From: Micromonospora fulviviridis
Lineage (GTDB): Bacteria > Actinomycetota > Actinomycetes > Mycobacteriales > Micromonosporaceae
Assembly: GCF_014648395.1 (NCBI RefSeq)
Contig: NZ_BMRA01000001.1
Location: 62,001 to 126,000, forward strand
Length of the DNA stretch: 64,000 nucleotides
Direction of reading: 5' to 3'
The notes below the pieces were generated by a model. It ran no database searches. It was given only the letters and a program-made list of their open reading frames with translations, and was not told where the DNA came from. Numbering within the stretch: position 1 is the stretch's first letter; each line of letters begins with the position of its first letter. Both the position numbers and the translations under genes were made by a program. Shown piece after piece: positions 35,223 through 44,190 of this stretch.

Positions 35223-35914
35223 CCGGCGGCCCGGACGGGGCCGGTTCCCGGGACACCGGGGACCGGCCCCGTGCCGTCGGAACCGCGCCCGCCGTCGGGG
35301 GCACCGACCGGACCCGGGTACGCCGGCTGCCCGACCTGGCCGTCGGTGACCGGGCGACGCTGCACGCCGTGCTCGACGCCGGCCGGGTCGCCCACCTGGC
35401 CATCGCCGACGGCGACCAGCCGTACGCGCTGCCGGTGGCGTACGCCCGGGACGGGGAGCGGGTGCTCGTGCACGGCTCCACGGGCAGCCGTCTGTTCCGG
35501 CACCTCGCCGTCGGCACGCCGGCCTGCCTCACCGTCACCCTGCTCGACGGGCTGGTGCTGGCCCGCAGCGCCTTCGAGTCCTCGATGAACTACCGCTGCG
35601 CCATGGTGCTCGGCACCCTCACCGCGCTCACCGGTGAGGCGAAGCTGGCCGCCCTGCACCGCCTCTCCGAGCACCTGCTCCCCGGCCGCTGGGCGGAGAT
35701 CCGGCCGCCCTCGGCGAAGGAGCTGGCCGCCACGCTGGTGCTCGCCCTGCCGCTGGACGAGTGCTCGGTGAAGGTCAGCGCCGGCCCGCCCGACGACCCC
35801 GACGACGACCTCGACCGGCCGGTCTGGGCCGGGGTGGTGCCGGTCGTCGAGACGTACGGGCTTCCGCAGCCCGACCCACGGCTGCGCCACGACCTGCCCC
35901 CACCGGAGTGGTGA
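35207..35914 (+). CDS. Pyridoxamine 5'-phosphate oxidase-related (flavin-binding) protein
   Basis: About 235 residues starting with ATG at 35207 inside the end of the aminotransferase gene. After a low-complexity N-terminus (1-45) comes a split-barrel domain: VLDAGRVAHLAIADGDQPYALPVAYARDGERVLVHGSTGSRLFRHL, then the SAFESSMNYRCAMVLG stretch. This is the FMN-binding PNPOx-like fold related to nitroimidazole-resistance proteins. Its role in polyamine breakdown is unclear, but it is tightly coupled to an aminotransferase and an oxidase. Confidence 0.78.
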   Translation: MVAPLTGGPDGAGSRDTGDRPRAVGTAPAVGGTDRTRVRRLPDLAVGDRATLHAVLDAGRVAHLAIADGDQPYALPVAYARDGERVLVHGSTGSRLFRHLAVGTPACLTVTLLDGLVLARSAFESSMNYRCAMVLGTLTALTGEAKLAALHRLSEHLLPGRWAEIRPPSAKELAATLVLALPLDECSVKVSAGPPDDPDDDLDRPVWAGVVPVVETYGLPQPDPRLRHDLPPPEW

Positions 35915-37290
35915 TGCGCTACCAGGATCTGTCGTACTGGCTGTCCAGCCTGGACGGCCCGTTGACCCCCCGCCCCGGCCTGCCCGGCGACACCGACGCC
36001 GACGTGGTGATCGTGGGCGCCGGTTACACCGGGCTCTGGACGGCCTACTACCTGGCCGCGGCCGACCCGTCCCTGCGGATCGTCGTGCTGGAGAAGGAGA
36101 TCGCCGGGTACGGCGCCTCCGGCCGCAACGGCGGCTGGTGTTCGGCGCTCTTCCCCACCTCGCTGCCGGCGCTGGCCCGCCGGCACGGCCGGGACCGGGC
36201 GCTCGCCATGCAGCGGGCCATGCAGGAGACCGTCGGCGAGATCGGGCGGGTGGTCGACGCCGAGGGCATCGACTGCGACTGGCGGGCCGGCGGCACGGTG
36301 GTGCTGGCCCGCACCGAGGTGCAGCTCGGCCGCGCGCGGGCCGCCGTCGCCGAGGCCCGGGAGCACGGGCTCGCCGACGCCGACCTGGTGCTGCTCGACG
36401 CGGCCGAGGCCGCCGCCCGCTGCCACGCCGAGGGGGTACGCGGCGGCACGTACACCCCGCACTGCGCCGCCGTGCACCCGGCGAAGCTGGTCCGCGGCCT
36501 GGCCACGGCGGTGGAGCGTCGGGGCGTACGCATCTTCGAGCGGACGCCGGTGACCGCCCTGCGGCCCGGGGTGGCGGTGACCCCGGCCGGCGTGGTCCGC
36601 GCCCCGGTGGTGGTCCGCGCGACCGAGGGGTTCACCCCCGCGCTGCCCGGCCAGCGGCGGGCCGTGGCGCCGGTCTACTCGCTGATGGTGGCCACCGCGC
36701 CGCTGCCCGAGGCGACCTGGGCGGAGATCGGCCTGGCCGAGCGGGAGACGTTCTCCGACTACCGGCACGTCATCATCTACGGCCAGCGCACCGCCGACGG
36801 CCGGCTCGCCTTCGGCGGGCGGGGCGCCCCCTACCACTACGGCTCCCGGGTCCGCCCCGACTTCGACCGGGAGCCCCGGGTCTTCGCGGCGCTACGCCGG
36901 GTGCTCGGCGAACTCTTCCCGGTGCTCGGGCCCGAGGTGCCGGTGACGCACACCTGGGGCGGGCCGCTCGGCGTGGCCCGGGACTGGGCCGCCTCGGTGG
37001 GGCTGGACCGGTCGACCGGTCTCGCCTGGGCCGGCGGCTACGTCGGCGACGGCGTCGGCACCAGCAACCTGGCCGGCCGCACCCTGGCCGACCTCATCCG
37101 GGGCGAGCAGACCGACCTGACCACCCTCCCCTGGGTCAACCACCGCTCCCCCAGATGGGAACCCGAGCCCCTACGCTGGCTCGCCGTCAACGCCGGCTTG
37201 AAGGTCATGTTCTCGGCGGACGAGGCGGAATCCCGCACCAACCGCCCGTCCCGCCGAGCAAAGGCCTTCTCCCACCTCCTAGGCCACTGA
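35914..37290 (+). CDS. FAD-dependent amine oxidase (DAO family), second copy
   Basis: A 458-residue flavoenzyme with DVVIVGAGYTGLWTAYYLAA (about residues 29-48) and GYGASGRNGGWC, the same signature as the oxidase at 27499. The C-terminal GGYVGDGVGTSNLAGRTLADL closes the FAD site. Its ATG overlaps the preceding stop (TGATG). The N-terminal YQDLSYWLSSL resembles putrescine oxidoreductases of actinobacteria. The two oxidases may act on different polyamines or on free and modified forms. Confidence 0.85.
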   Translation: MRYQDLSYWLSSLDGPLTPRPGLPGDTDADVVIVGAGYTGLWTAYYLAAADPSLRIVVLEKEIAGYGASGRNGGWCSALFPTSLPALARRHGRDRALAMQRAMQETVGEIGRVVDAEGIDCDWRAGGTVVLARTEVQLGRARAAVAEAREHGLADADLVLLDAAEAAARCHAEGVRGGTYTPHCAAVHPAKLVRGLATAVERRGVRIFERTPVTALRPGVAVTPAGVVRAPVVVRATEGFTPALPGQRRAVAPVYSLMVATAPLPEATWAEIGLAERETFSDYRHVIIYGQRTADGRLAFGGRGAPYHYGSRVRPDFDREPRVFAALRRVLGELFPVLGPEVPVTHTWGGPLGVARDWAASVGLDRSTGLAWAGGYVGDGVGTSNLAGRTLADLIRGEQTDLTTLPWVNHRSPRWEPEPLRWLAVNAGLKVMFSADEAESRTNRPSRRAKAFSHLLGH

Positions 37291-37325
37291 CCACCCCACC
37301 CACCCACTCCCCGGCCTCGACGCGT

Positions 37326-37382
37326 TGATCATGAGGTTGGCCGCACTCAAGGAGATCAACACCGCCGCCAACCTCATGATCA
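37326..37382. repeat. Intergenic hairpin 1 (TGATCATGAGGTTGGC arms)
   Basis: Perfect 16-base arms: TGATCATGAGGTTGGC at 37326-37341 and its complement at 37367-37382, 25-base loop. It follows the second oxidase gene by 35 bases and has a sister hairpin 30 bases further on with a variant arm. It could be a dispersed palindromic element or a terminator. Confidence 0.7.
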
Positions 37383-37411
37383 CCGAGGCGGGGGGCCGGT
37401 TCAGGGGGCGG

Positions 37412-37467
37412 TGATCAAGAGGTTTTGGTCAGGTGGGGGCCGGATTTTGACGCGAACCTCTTGATCA
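37412..37467. repeat. Intergenic hairpin 2 (TGATCAAGAGGTT arms)
   Basis: Perfect 13-base arms: TGATCAAGAGGTT at 37412-37424 and its complement at 37455-37467, 30-base loop. The arm differs from hairpin 1 at one position over the shared 13 bases. It lies just outside the DUF3499 stop codon. Confidence 0.7.
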
Positions 37468-37487
37468 ACGCGGGTGGGCGCGGTCGG

Positions 37488-37859
37488 TTAGTGGTTCGGG
37501 GGGATTACGCGGAGGTGGCCGCGGCGGCCCTGTTGGTGGGGCTGGGGGTTTGGGTGGTCGTCGTCCGCCGGGGGGCGTGGGGGTGCGGGGCGGGCGGCCT
37601 CGCGGACGGCCTCGGCCAGGGCGACCAGGTCGTCGGTGGTGGGCGGCGGCGGCTCGAACTCGCCCTCGTGGCGCACCACGTCCCAGCCGCGCGGGGCGGT
37701 GAGGTTGCGGGCGTGCGGCTCGCACAGGTCGTACGTGTGCGGCTCGGCGAAGGCGGCCAGGGGGCCCACCACGGCCGTGGACTCGTTGTAGACATAGGTC
37801 AATGTGGCGACCGCTTGCCGGGGGCAGCCGTTACGGGAGCAGCGCCGTGGTGACCTCAC
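37488..37859 (-). CDS. DUF3499-family protein
   Basis: A 123-residue actinobacterial protein. The N-terminal half has paired cysteines (CSRNGC near 7-12 and LCEPH near 45) suggesting a small zinc-binding fold, and the phrase VYNESTAVVGPLA is typical of DUF3499. The C-terminal half is Pro/His-rich and probably disordered. GTG start at 37859. It is divergent from the metallopeptidase-family gene, as in mycobacteria next to whiB2. Function unknown. Confidence 0.85.
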   Translation of the reverse strand: MRSPRRCSRNGCPRQAVATLTYVYNESTAVVGPLAAFAEPHTYDLCEPHARNLTAPRGWDVVRHEGEFEPPPPTTDDLVALAEAVREAARPAPPRPPADDDHPNPQPHQQGRRGHLRVIPPNH

Positions 37860-38013
37860 GGCGGCAGGGTATCTCCATTACCGGGTGCGGCGCACCGCTT
37901 CGCGTTGCGACACGCCCGTCATGGTGATCACAATTCGTCCGATCGGCGCGCCGGCGCGCCGGGCCGGCGGCGCGACGGCGGGCGGGCCTGGTCCGGGGGC
38001 TACCCTTTGCGTC

Positions 38014-38463
38014 ATGACGAGCCCGGAAAACCGCCGCCCCGGCTCCGGCCGGCGCACCCACCGCGACCGTCACGGCCGGGGGCTGCGGGGGCGGCTGGTG
38101 CCGGCCACCGTGCCGCTGGCCCGGACGAAGGCCGAGGTCTTCGACGACCTGGTGCTGGACACGGTCGAGACGCTCGAACGCCGCTTCGCCAAGGAACTGG
38201 CCGGGGTCGAGTTCGCCGTCGAGGACGTCCCGCCGGACCTGAACGTCTACGACTCGGACGTGCTGGAGGACGGCGAGGTCCCGCTCGCCCGGCTGCTGCC
38301 GGGGCGCCCGGGCCGGCAGGAGGTGCCGCCCCGGATCGTGCTCTACCGGCGGCCGCTGGAGTTCCGGGCCATGGACCGCGAGGACCTCGCGGACCTCGTG
38401 CACGACGTGATCATCGAGCAGGTGGCGAACCTGCTCGGGGTCGACCCCGACGAACTGGCCTGA
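38014..38463 (+). CDS. Metallopeptidase-family protein with a degenerate zinc site
   Basis: About 149 residues from the ATG at 38014. It belongs to the small minimal-metallopeptidase family (ETLERRFAKELAGVEFAVEDVP; PPRIVLYRRPLEFR). Where catalytic members have HExxH, this protein reads IEQVANLLG in VHDVIIEQVANLLGVDPDEL, so zinc hydrolysis is unlikely. Actinobacterial members near whiB commonly share this loss. It is therefore probably a non-catalytic relative. It converges on whiB, with 105 bases between the ends. Confidence 0.8.
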   Translation: MTSPENRRPGSGRRTHRDRHGRGLRGRLVPATVPLARTKAEVFDDLVLDTVETLERRFAKELAGVEFAVEDVPPDLNVYDSDVLEDGEVPLARLLPGRPGRQEVPPRIVLYRRPLEFRAMDREDLADLVHDVIIEQVANLLGVDPDELA

Positions 38464-38568
38464 GCCACCCGCCGGGCGCGCCGCCGTCGCCGCGTCCCGG
38501 CCGGCCCCCGCCGGCCGGGTCGTCGGCCCGGATCCCGGGCGGCCCCCACCGCCCCGGTCCGGTACGCG

Positions 38569-38829
38569 TCAGGCGGCGACCCGCCGCTTGAGCTTGCGCC
38601 GCTCCCGCTCGGAGAGCCCACCCCAGATCCCGAACCGCTCGTCGTGGCCGAGCGCGTATTCGAGACACTCCGTCTTCACTTCACACCGCGAGCAGATGCG
38701 CTTCGCCTCGCGGGTCGAGCCGCCCTTCTCGGGAAAGAACGCCTCCGGGTCGGTCTGCGAGCAGAGCGCCCGCTCCTGCCACTCCGGCGCGTTTCCGAGC
38801 AGGTCGGCCACCTCGAGCTGGCCGTCCAT
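38569..38829 (-). CDS. whiB: WhiB-family [4Fe-4S] regulator (WhiB/WhiB2 group)
   Basis: An 86-residue regulator. The four cluster cysteines are C23, C46, C49 and C55. GIWGG is at 67-71, followed by the basic tail ERERRKLKRR. ALCSQTDPEAFFPEKGGSTREAKRIC closely follows Streptomyces WhiB and mycobacterial WhiB2/WhmD, which are needed for septation and sporulation with WhiA. The ATG at 38829 has AAGGAGG six bases upstream. DUF3499 and F420 genes nearby match the whiB2 neighbourhood. A 490-base leader region with a perfect palindrome lies upstream. Confidence 0.92.
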   Translation of the reverse strand: MDGQLEVADLLGNAPEWQERALCSQTDPEAFFPEKGGSTREAKRICSRCEVKTECLEYALGHDERFGIWGGLSERERRKLKRRVAA

Positions 38830-39322
38830 CCGTTGCCTCCTTGTCGCGCACCGGCGTCATCGCCGCTGCAACCCCCCACGCGAAAGGCGTGCTTGTTCGT
38901 CCGGTCACAATTTGTTGCGTTCCGCGCGAACAACCCCATTCAAATTACACGCGTGTAATGCGTGCGCCGTCAAGCCAAACTTGATAATGGAGTCGCCCTC
39001 CCGACACGCTCCGGACGACCGCCGTGGCCGCCCGACCCTCGCAACCTGCCCTATCGATTCAGACCCCGGACGAGTAACGCCTTCCCCGGCGAGTTGCCCC
39101 AAGTTTTCTGCCGTGGCGCACCGGTGTGGACACCGCCGGCGGCCCCCGGTGGAGGCTTCCGGCGGGCCGCACCCGGGCGGTCGTCGTGACACCGTCCAAG
39201 ATCAGCATTGGTGGGGCACAAGGTTAACCCGGCCCGAGCGGCACCGCCCGTCGAGGCCGCGGACGCCGACCGCGCCCCGCCCAACATGTGGACGAGGCGC
39301 GACGGTGCGACAGCCCGGGCGG
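38830..39322. other. Long intergenic region upstream of whiB
   Basis: A 493-base stretch without a convincing gene, lower in GC in its whiB-proximal 150 bases (for example the AT-rich run around 38930-38960 and 38975-38990). It holds the perfect palindrome at 38944. Length and composition fit a complex developmental promoter. No small open frame with a good start site stood out. Confidence 0.6.
38944..38959. promoter_or_regulatory. Perfect palindrome upstream of whiB
   Basis: ATTACACGCGTGTAAT, a 16-base perfect palindrome 115-130 bases before the whiB start. Each half (TTACAC) equals a BldD half-site, but BldD boxes have one central base where two (GC) are present here. A dimeric developmental regulator is likely; its identity is not. 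Confidence 0.55.
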
Positions 39323-39661
39323 TCAGCCGGCTCCCGGCGGTGAGCTGGCCGGCCAGACGAATTCGGCGATCGCCCCACCGGTGACGGAAATCGCCCCGGC
39401 AGGGGTGCGTTCATCCCACCAGACGGTATAGAGACCGGCCGCCAGGTCCGGGTAGACGGCGCTGTGGACGACCCCGTCGCGGACGTGCCGCTCGCGTACG
39501 GCGGAGTGGGTGCGGGGGCCGTCCCGGTCGGCGCGGCTGATCTCGATCTCCCGGCCGTGCAGGTCGCGTCCGGTGTGGATGATCAGCGCGCCGGAGTCGC
39601 CACCAAGGTCGAGCACGACGCTGCCGCTCTCCGACGGGCCGAGGGTGTGGTGGTGGTGCAC
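39323..39661 (-). CDS. Conserved hypothetical protein, beta-rich, downstream of DUF4331 gene
   Basis: About 112 residues from a GTG at 39661 that has GGGAGG four bases upstream. The start reads VHHHHTLGP. It then has strands VVLDLGGDSGALIIHT, REIEISRADRDG, HSAVYPDLAAGLYTVWW and GAISVTGGAIAEFVW, suggesting a small beta-sandwich. No signal peptide or catalytic motif is visible. The start is 13 bases after the DUF4331 stop, so the two are in one operon. I do not recognise the function. Confidence 0.65.
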   Translation of the reverse strand: MHHHHTLGPSESGSVVLDLGGDSGALIIHTGRDLHGREIEISRADRDGPRTHSAVRERHVRDGVVHSAVYPDLAAGLYTVWWDERTPAGAISVTGGAIAEFVWPASSPPGAG

Positions 39662-39674
39662 CTGACCTCCCGGC

Positions 39675-41072
39675 TCAGGACTTCGTGGCCGGCGGGTTGT
39701 TGAACCCGTCGTACGGCGTGCCGAGGAACGGGAAGTCACCGAGGAAGGGCGCCGTCACGTCCGCGGCGCTCAACCCCGGGGTGACCGCGGCCGCCGCGGC
39801 GTCCGGCTTGAACGTCTTGTCCACCAGCGGCACGGTCACCCCGGCGATCGCCCGCAGCGCGATGCTCACCACGTCGTCGCCGACCCGCCGGCCGTTCGGG
39901 AAGCCCGCCAGGTCGCCACCGAGCACCCCGAACCGGTCCGGCTTGCTGCTGGGCCGGATCGCCGTGTTCAACCGCAGCATGTCGGCCTGCACGTCGCCGG
40001 TGGTGTTGGCGAAGCCGTCGATCAGCCCGGCCGGAACGCCGGTGAGCAGGATCGCCACCAGATCGGCCCGCGGCTTCTTCGACTTGTTCAGCGCGTCCAG
40101 GTTGGGGAACACGCCCGGGTACAGCGCGGGCAGCAGCGCGGCCAGCTCGGGGTGCTCGACGAACTGGGCGAACCGCTTGTCCTCGGCGGGCGGAAGGGTG
40201 TTCCACAGGTCCTTCCTGGACATCGGCACGATCACCTCGTTGAACAGCGGGTTGCCCAACCGGGACACCTGGGTGAAGGGGCCCGCGGCGGTGTCCGCGG
40301 CCACCCGGTCGCCGAGCACCCGCACCTGCTGCCGGGAGGCCGTCGTCCAGACACCGATGGTCGAGGCGCGGTCGGCGTAGCCGTAACGGCTGGCCTTGCG
40401 CCGCACCTTGGCGAGCGGGACCTGCACGGCGATGCTGTGCACGTTCAGCCGGTCCAGCGCGTTGACCGGCTCGCCCTCGGTCTTGAACAGCTTCTTGCCG
40501 GCCACGTGCAGCTGCTGGAAGGGGCGCAGTGTGCCGAGGTCGAAGACGGCGCCCAGGTCGACGAAGAAGCCGTCGGCCCGCTGGCCGGCGAAGACCTTCT
40601 CCCCGGTCGACAGCTTGAACGTCGCCTGCCGCACCAGGTCCGCGTACTTCGGCGTGGACAGCGGTCCGACGTTGCACGGCGGGCAGGGCAGCTTGTGGGC
40701 CAGCACGTGCTCCCGGCCGTCGGCCACCCTGGTCAACCGGCAGAACTGCCGCCGGTTCCAGTTCCTGCTCTCCAGCGAGTCGATCGGACCGGTGTTGTAA
40801 AGAAAGCTGTTCGGATTCGTGATCTCCGTGGTGAATTCGAAACGATAGGTGACATCGGGATAACCGTCGCCGTCGTTGTCGACGTGAATCTCGTACCGGA
40901 CGTCGTCGCCGAACTCGAAGAAGTTGGGGCCGCCGGAGGGGAGCTGCACCGGCACGTAGTTGGCGATCAACGTGACCGTGTCGGGCCGGCTCGGGCTGAC
41001 GAACGCGTACAGGTCGGAGCTGTCGGCGACCGGATCCTTGGCTATCTCCGGAGCCTCGCGGTGAGAGGACAT
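39675..41072 (-). CDS. DUF4331-family protein
   Basis: About 465 residues from the ATG at 41072 (MSSHREAPEIAKDPVADSSDLYAFVSP). This is the standard DUF4331 opening; a GTG at 41084 is in frame. Further family phrases are DDVRYEIHVDNDGDGYPDVTYRF, NPLFNEVIVPM and GRRVGDDVVSIALRAIAG. No signal peptide is present on this product. The family is of unknown function; histidine- and aspartate-rich sites suggest metal binding. It lies between a Tat-signal protein and a small beta-rich protein on the same strand. Confidence 0.88.
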   Translation of the reverse strand: MSSHREAPEIAKDPVADSSDLYAFVSPSRPDTVTLIANYVPVQLPSGGPNFFEFGDDVRYEIHVDNDGDGYPDVTYRFEFTTEITNPNSFLYNTGPIDSLESRNWNRRQFCRLTRVADGREHVLAHKLPCPPCNVGPLSTPKYADLVRQATFKLSTGEKVFAGQRADGFFVDLGAVFDLGTLRPFQQLHVAGKKLFKTEGEPVNALDRLNVHSIAVQVPLAKVRRKASRYGYADRASTIGVWTTASRQQVRVLGDRVAADTAAGPFTQVSRLGNPLFNEVIVPMSRKDLWNTLPPAEDKRFAQFVEHPELAALLPALYPGVFPNLDALNKSKKPRADLVAILLTGVPAGLIDGFANTTGDVQADMLRLNTAIRPSSKPDRFGVLGGDLAGFPNGRRVGDDVVSIALRAIAGVTVPLVDKTFKPDAAAAAVTPGLSAADVTAPFLGDFPFLGTPYDGFNNPPATKS

Positions 41073-41165
41073 GGCGGACCACACCTTCGTCGGGGGTAGC
41101 GGAAGTCGGGACCGGCGTCGGGAGCCCGCGCCGGGAGGGGCCGCGCCGGAGCGGCGCGGGGAGGA

Positions 41166-41447
41166 TCAGCGCCGGGCGGCGGCGCGGACCAGGCGGTCGG
41201 CCAGGCCGCGGTCGCGTACCTGGATCCGGGTCGTGCCGACGAAGACGTCCATGGCGCCGGAGGCCGCATCGCGGAGGTGGACCACGATCGGCTCGTCGCG
41301 CCGGCCCGCCGAGGGGGCGTTCTGCGCGGCGGACAGGCCCGGCACGGTGAGGGCGGCGGCGCCCAGGGTGGCGCTCGCCGCGGCGGTCAAGGTCTGCCGG
41401 CGGGTCAGTCGCGGCCAGGGCCGCCGCTTCGGCTCATCAGTGGTCAT
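41166..41447 (-). CDS. Small Tat-exported protein
   Basis: About 93 residues from the ATG at 41447, with GGAAAGG six bases upstream. A twin-arginine signal (RLTRRQTLTAAAS, then a hydrophobic stretch to about residue 41) precedes a mature domain of about 50 residues containing EPIVVHLRDAASGAMDVFVG and a basic C-terminus. I know no function. It is the first of three same-strand genes with the DUF4331 protein, 93 bases before that gene's start. Confidence 0.7.
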   Translation of the reverse strand: MTTDEPKRRPWPRLTRRQTLTAAASATLGAAALTVPGLSAAQNAPSAGRRDEPIVVHLRDAASGAMDVFVGTTRIQVRDRGLADRLVRAAARR

Positions 41448-41599
41448 GGGCAACCTTTCCGGGCCGGCGCCGCAGCGCCCACGGTGGACCGGGACCCGGA
41501 CGCCGCCGGATGCCCCGGGCTGGGGGCGCCGGCGGCGGTCCTCGCCGCAACCGCCGCCGGCATCCACTGGTACGGCCGGCGGCGGGGAAAGGTTCGACG

Positions 41600-44107
41600 C
41601 TACGCGCCGGCGTGACCGTACGCGGTCGTCCGCTTGCGGACCGGCCGGCCCGCCGCCGCCGCGATCCCCCGGAGCTGCTCCTCGGTCCGGGCCGAGCCGT
41701 TGCCCGAGCCGGCCATCCGGGAGATGGTCTCCTCCATGAGCGTGCCGCCCAGGTCGTTGCAGCCGCCCTGGAGCATCGCCACCGTGCCGGCGTCACCGAG
41801 CTTCACCCAGGAGCACTGGATGTTGGCGATCCGGCCGTGCAGCAGCAGCCGCGCCATGGCGTGCACGACCCGGTTCTCCCGCCAGGTCGGGCCGGGCCGG
41901 GCGATGCCGGCAAGGTAGATCGGCGCGTTGGTGTGCACGAACGGCAGCGCCACGAACTCGGTGAAGCCGCCGGTACGGTCCTGCAGCCCGGCCAGCACCC
42001 GGAAGTGGGCCAGCCACTGGCCGGGGTGGTCGACGTGGCCGTACATCATCGTGGAGCTGGACCGGATGCCCAGCTCGTGGGCCGTGCCGACCACGTCGAC
42101 CCAGGCGGCGGCCGGCAACTTGCCCTTGGTGAGCACCCAGCGGACGTCGTCGTCGAGAATCTCCGCGGCGGTGCCCGGGATGGTGTCCAGGCCGGCCTCG
42201 CGGAGCTGGAGCAGCCACTCCTTCACCGGCACGCCCGCCTTCGCGGCGGCCGTGACGATCTCCATCGGGGAGAAGGCGTGCACGTGCATCCCGGGCACCC
42301 GCGCCTTGATCGCCCGGACGATGTCGGCGTAGCCGGTCACCGGCAGCTTCGGGTCGATGCCGCCCTGGAGGCAGACCTCGGTGGCGCTAGCCGCCCACGC
42401 CTCCTCGGCCCGGTCGGCGACCTGCTCCACGGAGAGCCGGAACGCGTCGGCGTCGCTCTCCCGCTGGGCGAAGGCGCAGAACCGGCAGCCCACGTAGCAG
42501 ACGTTCGTGAAGTTGATGTTGCGGTTGACCACGTACGTGACGTCGTCGCCGACCGCGTCCCGGCGGACGTCGTCGGCGATCCGGCACAGCTCGTCCAGCG
42601 CCGGCCCGTCCGCGCCGAACAGCGCCAGCGCCTTCGCCTCGTGCGCCGGCTCCAGCAGCGCGGCCGGGTCGTCGGCGGCCAGTCGCAGACCGGCCCGCAG
42701 GTCGGGGTCGCTCGCCACGGCGACCGGTACGGTCACCTTCGCGGCCACCTCCGACCAGTCGCCGTAGACGTCGTCGAAGTCGCCCCGCCGGTCCCCGGTC
42801 CGCCCGGTCGTGTCGATGGTGACGTGCAGGTCGGTCCGCCCGCCGAACGCCTCCTCCGGCTCCTGCCACGGCCGGCCGACCGGGCGGGCCGACTCGACGG
42901 CGAGCCCGGTCTCCGGGTCGGCCAGGGCGGTGACGTGCGGCAGCAGGCGCGGATCCAGCCACGGGTCGCCGGCCCGGACGTACTCCGGGTAGACGGTCAG
43001 CCGCTCGCGCAGGGTGAAACCCGCCTGCCCGGTACGACGGGCCAGCTCGTCCAGGTGCGGCCAGGGCCGCTCCGGGTTGACGTGGTCCGGGGTGACCGGC
43101 GAGACGCCACCCCAGTCGTCGATGCCGGCGCGCAGCAGCAGGTCGTACTCGCCCTCGATGAGGTTCGGCGGGGCCTGGATCCGGGCCTTCGGGCCGAGCA
43201 GCACCCGGGCCACCGCCACGGTGGCGGCCAGGTCGTGCAGCTCCGCGTCCGGCATGCCGCGCATCGCCGTGTCCGGCTTGGCGCGGAAGTTCTGCACGAT
43301 CACCTCCTGGAGGTGGCCGTACTCCCGGTGCGCCCGGCGGATGGCGAACAGCGCGTCGACCCGCTCGGCCGGTGTCTCCCCGATGCCGATCAGCAGGCCG
43401 GTGGTGAACGGCACGCCGACCCGGCCGGCGTCGTCGAGCACCCGCAGCCGCACCGCCGGCTCCTTGTCCGGCGAGCCGTAGTGCGGGCCGCCCGGCTCGG
43501 ACCAGAGCCGGGTCGCGGTGGTCTCCAGCATCATGCCCATGCTCGGCGCGACCGGCTTGAGCCGTTGCAGCTCCGACCAGGACAGCACGCCCGGATTGAG
43601 GTGCGGCAGCAGCCCGGTCTCCTCCAGCACCGCCACCGCGCAGGCGCGCAGGTAGTCGAGGGTGGAGTCGTAACCCCGCTCGTCCAGCCACCGCCGGGCG
43701 GCCGGCCAGCGCTCCTCCGGGCGGTCGCCGAGGGTGAACAGCGCCTCCTTGCAGCCCTGCGCGGCGCCCTCCCGGGCGATGGCGAGGACCTCGTCCTTCT
43801 CCAGGTACGCGGCGGGCAGCCGGTGCGGCACGGTGGCGAAGGTGCAGTAGTGGCAGCGGTCCCGGCAGAGCCGGGTCAGCGGGATGAACACCTTCTTGGA
43901 GAAGGTGACGACGCCCGGGCGGCCGGCCTCCCGCAGCCCGGCGTCGCGGATCTCACCGGCGATCCGGAGCAGTTCGTCCAGGGCCGTGCCCCGCGCGGCG
44001 AGCAGCGCGCTCGCCTCGGCGACGTCCAGCGCCCGGCCGGTGGCGGCCCGGCCCAGGGCCCGCCGGACGCTCGCCTCGGTGGGGGCGGGATCGCTGCGAT
44101 CAACCAT
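41600..44107 (-). CDS. fbiC: FO synthase (bifunctional CofG/CofH), coenzyme F420 biosynthesis
   Basis: An 835-residue fusion of two radical-SAM enzymes that make 7,8-didemethyl-8-hydroxy-5-deazariboflavin (FO) from tyrosine and a flavin precursor. The first cluster motif is CRDRCHYC (near residues 80-90, CofG half) and the second is CYVGCRFC (near 535, CofH half), each CxxxCxx[18 protein letters not shown] and [16 protein letters not shown] stretches also match. The ATG start is at 44107. With cofD and cofE close by, the deazaflavin and its lactyl/glutamyl tail can be made from this neighbourhood. Confidence 0.95.
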   Translation of the reverse strand: MVDRSDPAPTEASVRRALGRAATGRALDVAEASALLAARGTALDELLRIAGEIRDAGLREAGRPGVVTFSKKVFIPLTRLCRDRCHYCTFATVPHRLPAAYLEKDEVLAIAREGAAQGCKEALFTLGDRPEERWPAARRWLDERGYDSTLDYLRACAVAVLEETGLLPHLNPGVLSWSELQRLKPVAPSMGMMLETTATRLWSEPGGPHYGSPDKEPAVRLRVLDDAGRVGVPFTTGLLIGIGETPAERVDALFAIRRAHREYGHLQEVIVQNFRAKPDTAMRGMPDAELHDLAATVAVARVLLGPKARIQAPPNLIEGEYDLLLRAGIDDWGGVSPVTPDHVNPERPWPHLDELARRTGQAGFTLRERLTVYPEYVRAGDPWLDPRLLPHVTALADPETGLAVESARPVGRPWQEPEEAFGGRTDLHVTIDTTGRTGDRRGDFDDVYGDWSEVAAKVTVPVAVASDPDLRAGLRLAADDPAALLEPAHEAKALALFGADGPALDELCRIADDVRRDAVGDDVTYVVNRNINFTNVCYVGCRFCAFAQRESDADAFRLSVEQVADRAEEAWAASATEVCLQGGIDPKLPVTGYADIVRAIKARVPGMHVHAFSPMEIVTAAAKAGVPVKEWLLQLREAGLDTIPGTAAEILDDDVRWVLTKGKLPAAAWVDVVGTAHELGIRSSSTMMYGHVDHPGQWLAHFRVLAGLQDRTGGFTEFVALPFVHTNAPIYLAGIARPGPTWRENRVVHAMARLLLHGRIANIQCSWVKLGDAGTVAMLQGGCNDLGGTLMEETISRMAGSGNGSARTEEQLRGIAAAAGRPVRKRTTAYGHAGA

Positions 44108-44136
44108 CCGCTCAGCCTATGCGCTGCCCGGTCCGT

Positions 44137-44170
44137 GGCCGCCCGCCCCCGGTCAGGAGGGCGGGCGGCC
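44137..44170 (-). terminator. Hairpin after the proline-rich membrane protein gene
   Basis: Perfect 12-base GC arms (44137-44148, GGCCGCCCGCCC, and complement 44159-44170) with a ten-base loop, 20 bases past the stop of the minus-strand gene ending at 44191. Confidence 0.65.
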
Positions 44171-44190
44171 GCGGGAACTCCGTTGTGGCG

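Noticed and set aside
38014..38463. An active zinc protease
   Set aside because: The expected HExxH is replaced by EQVAN in the aligned helix, so catalysis is not supported.
38944..38959. A true BldD box before whiB
   Set aside because: The half-sites fit, but the centre has two bases instead of one, so the site does not meet the BldD consensus.
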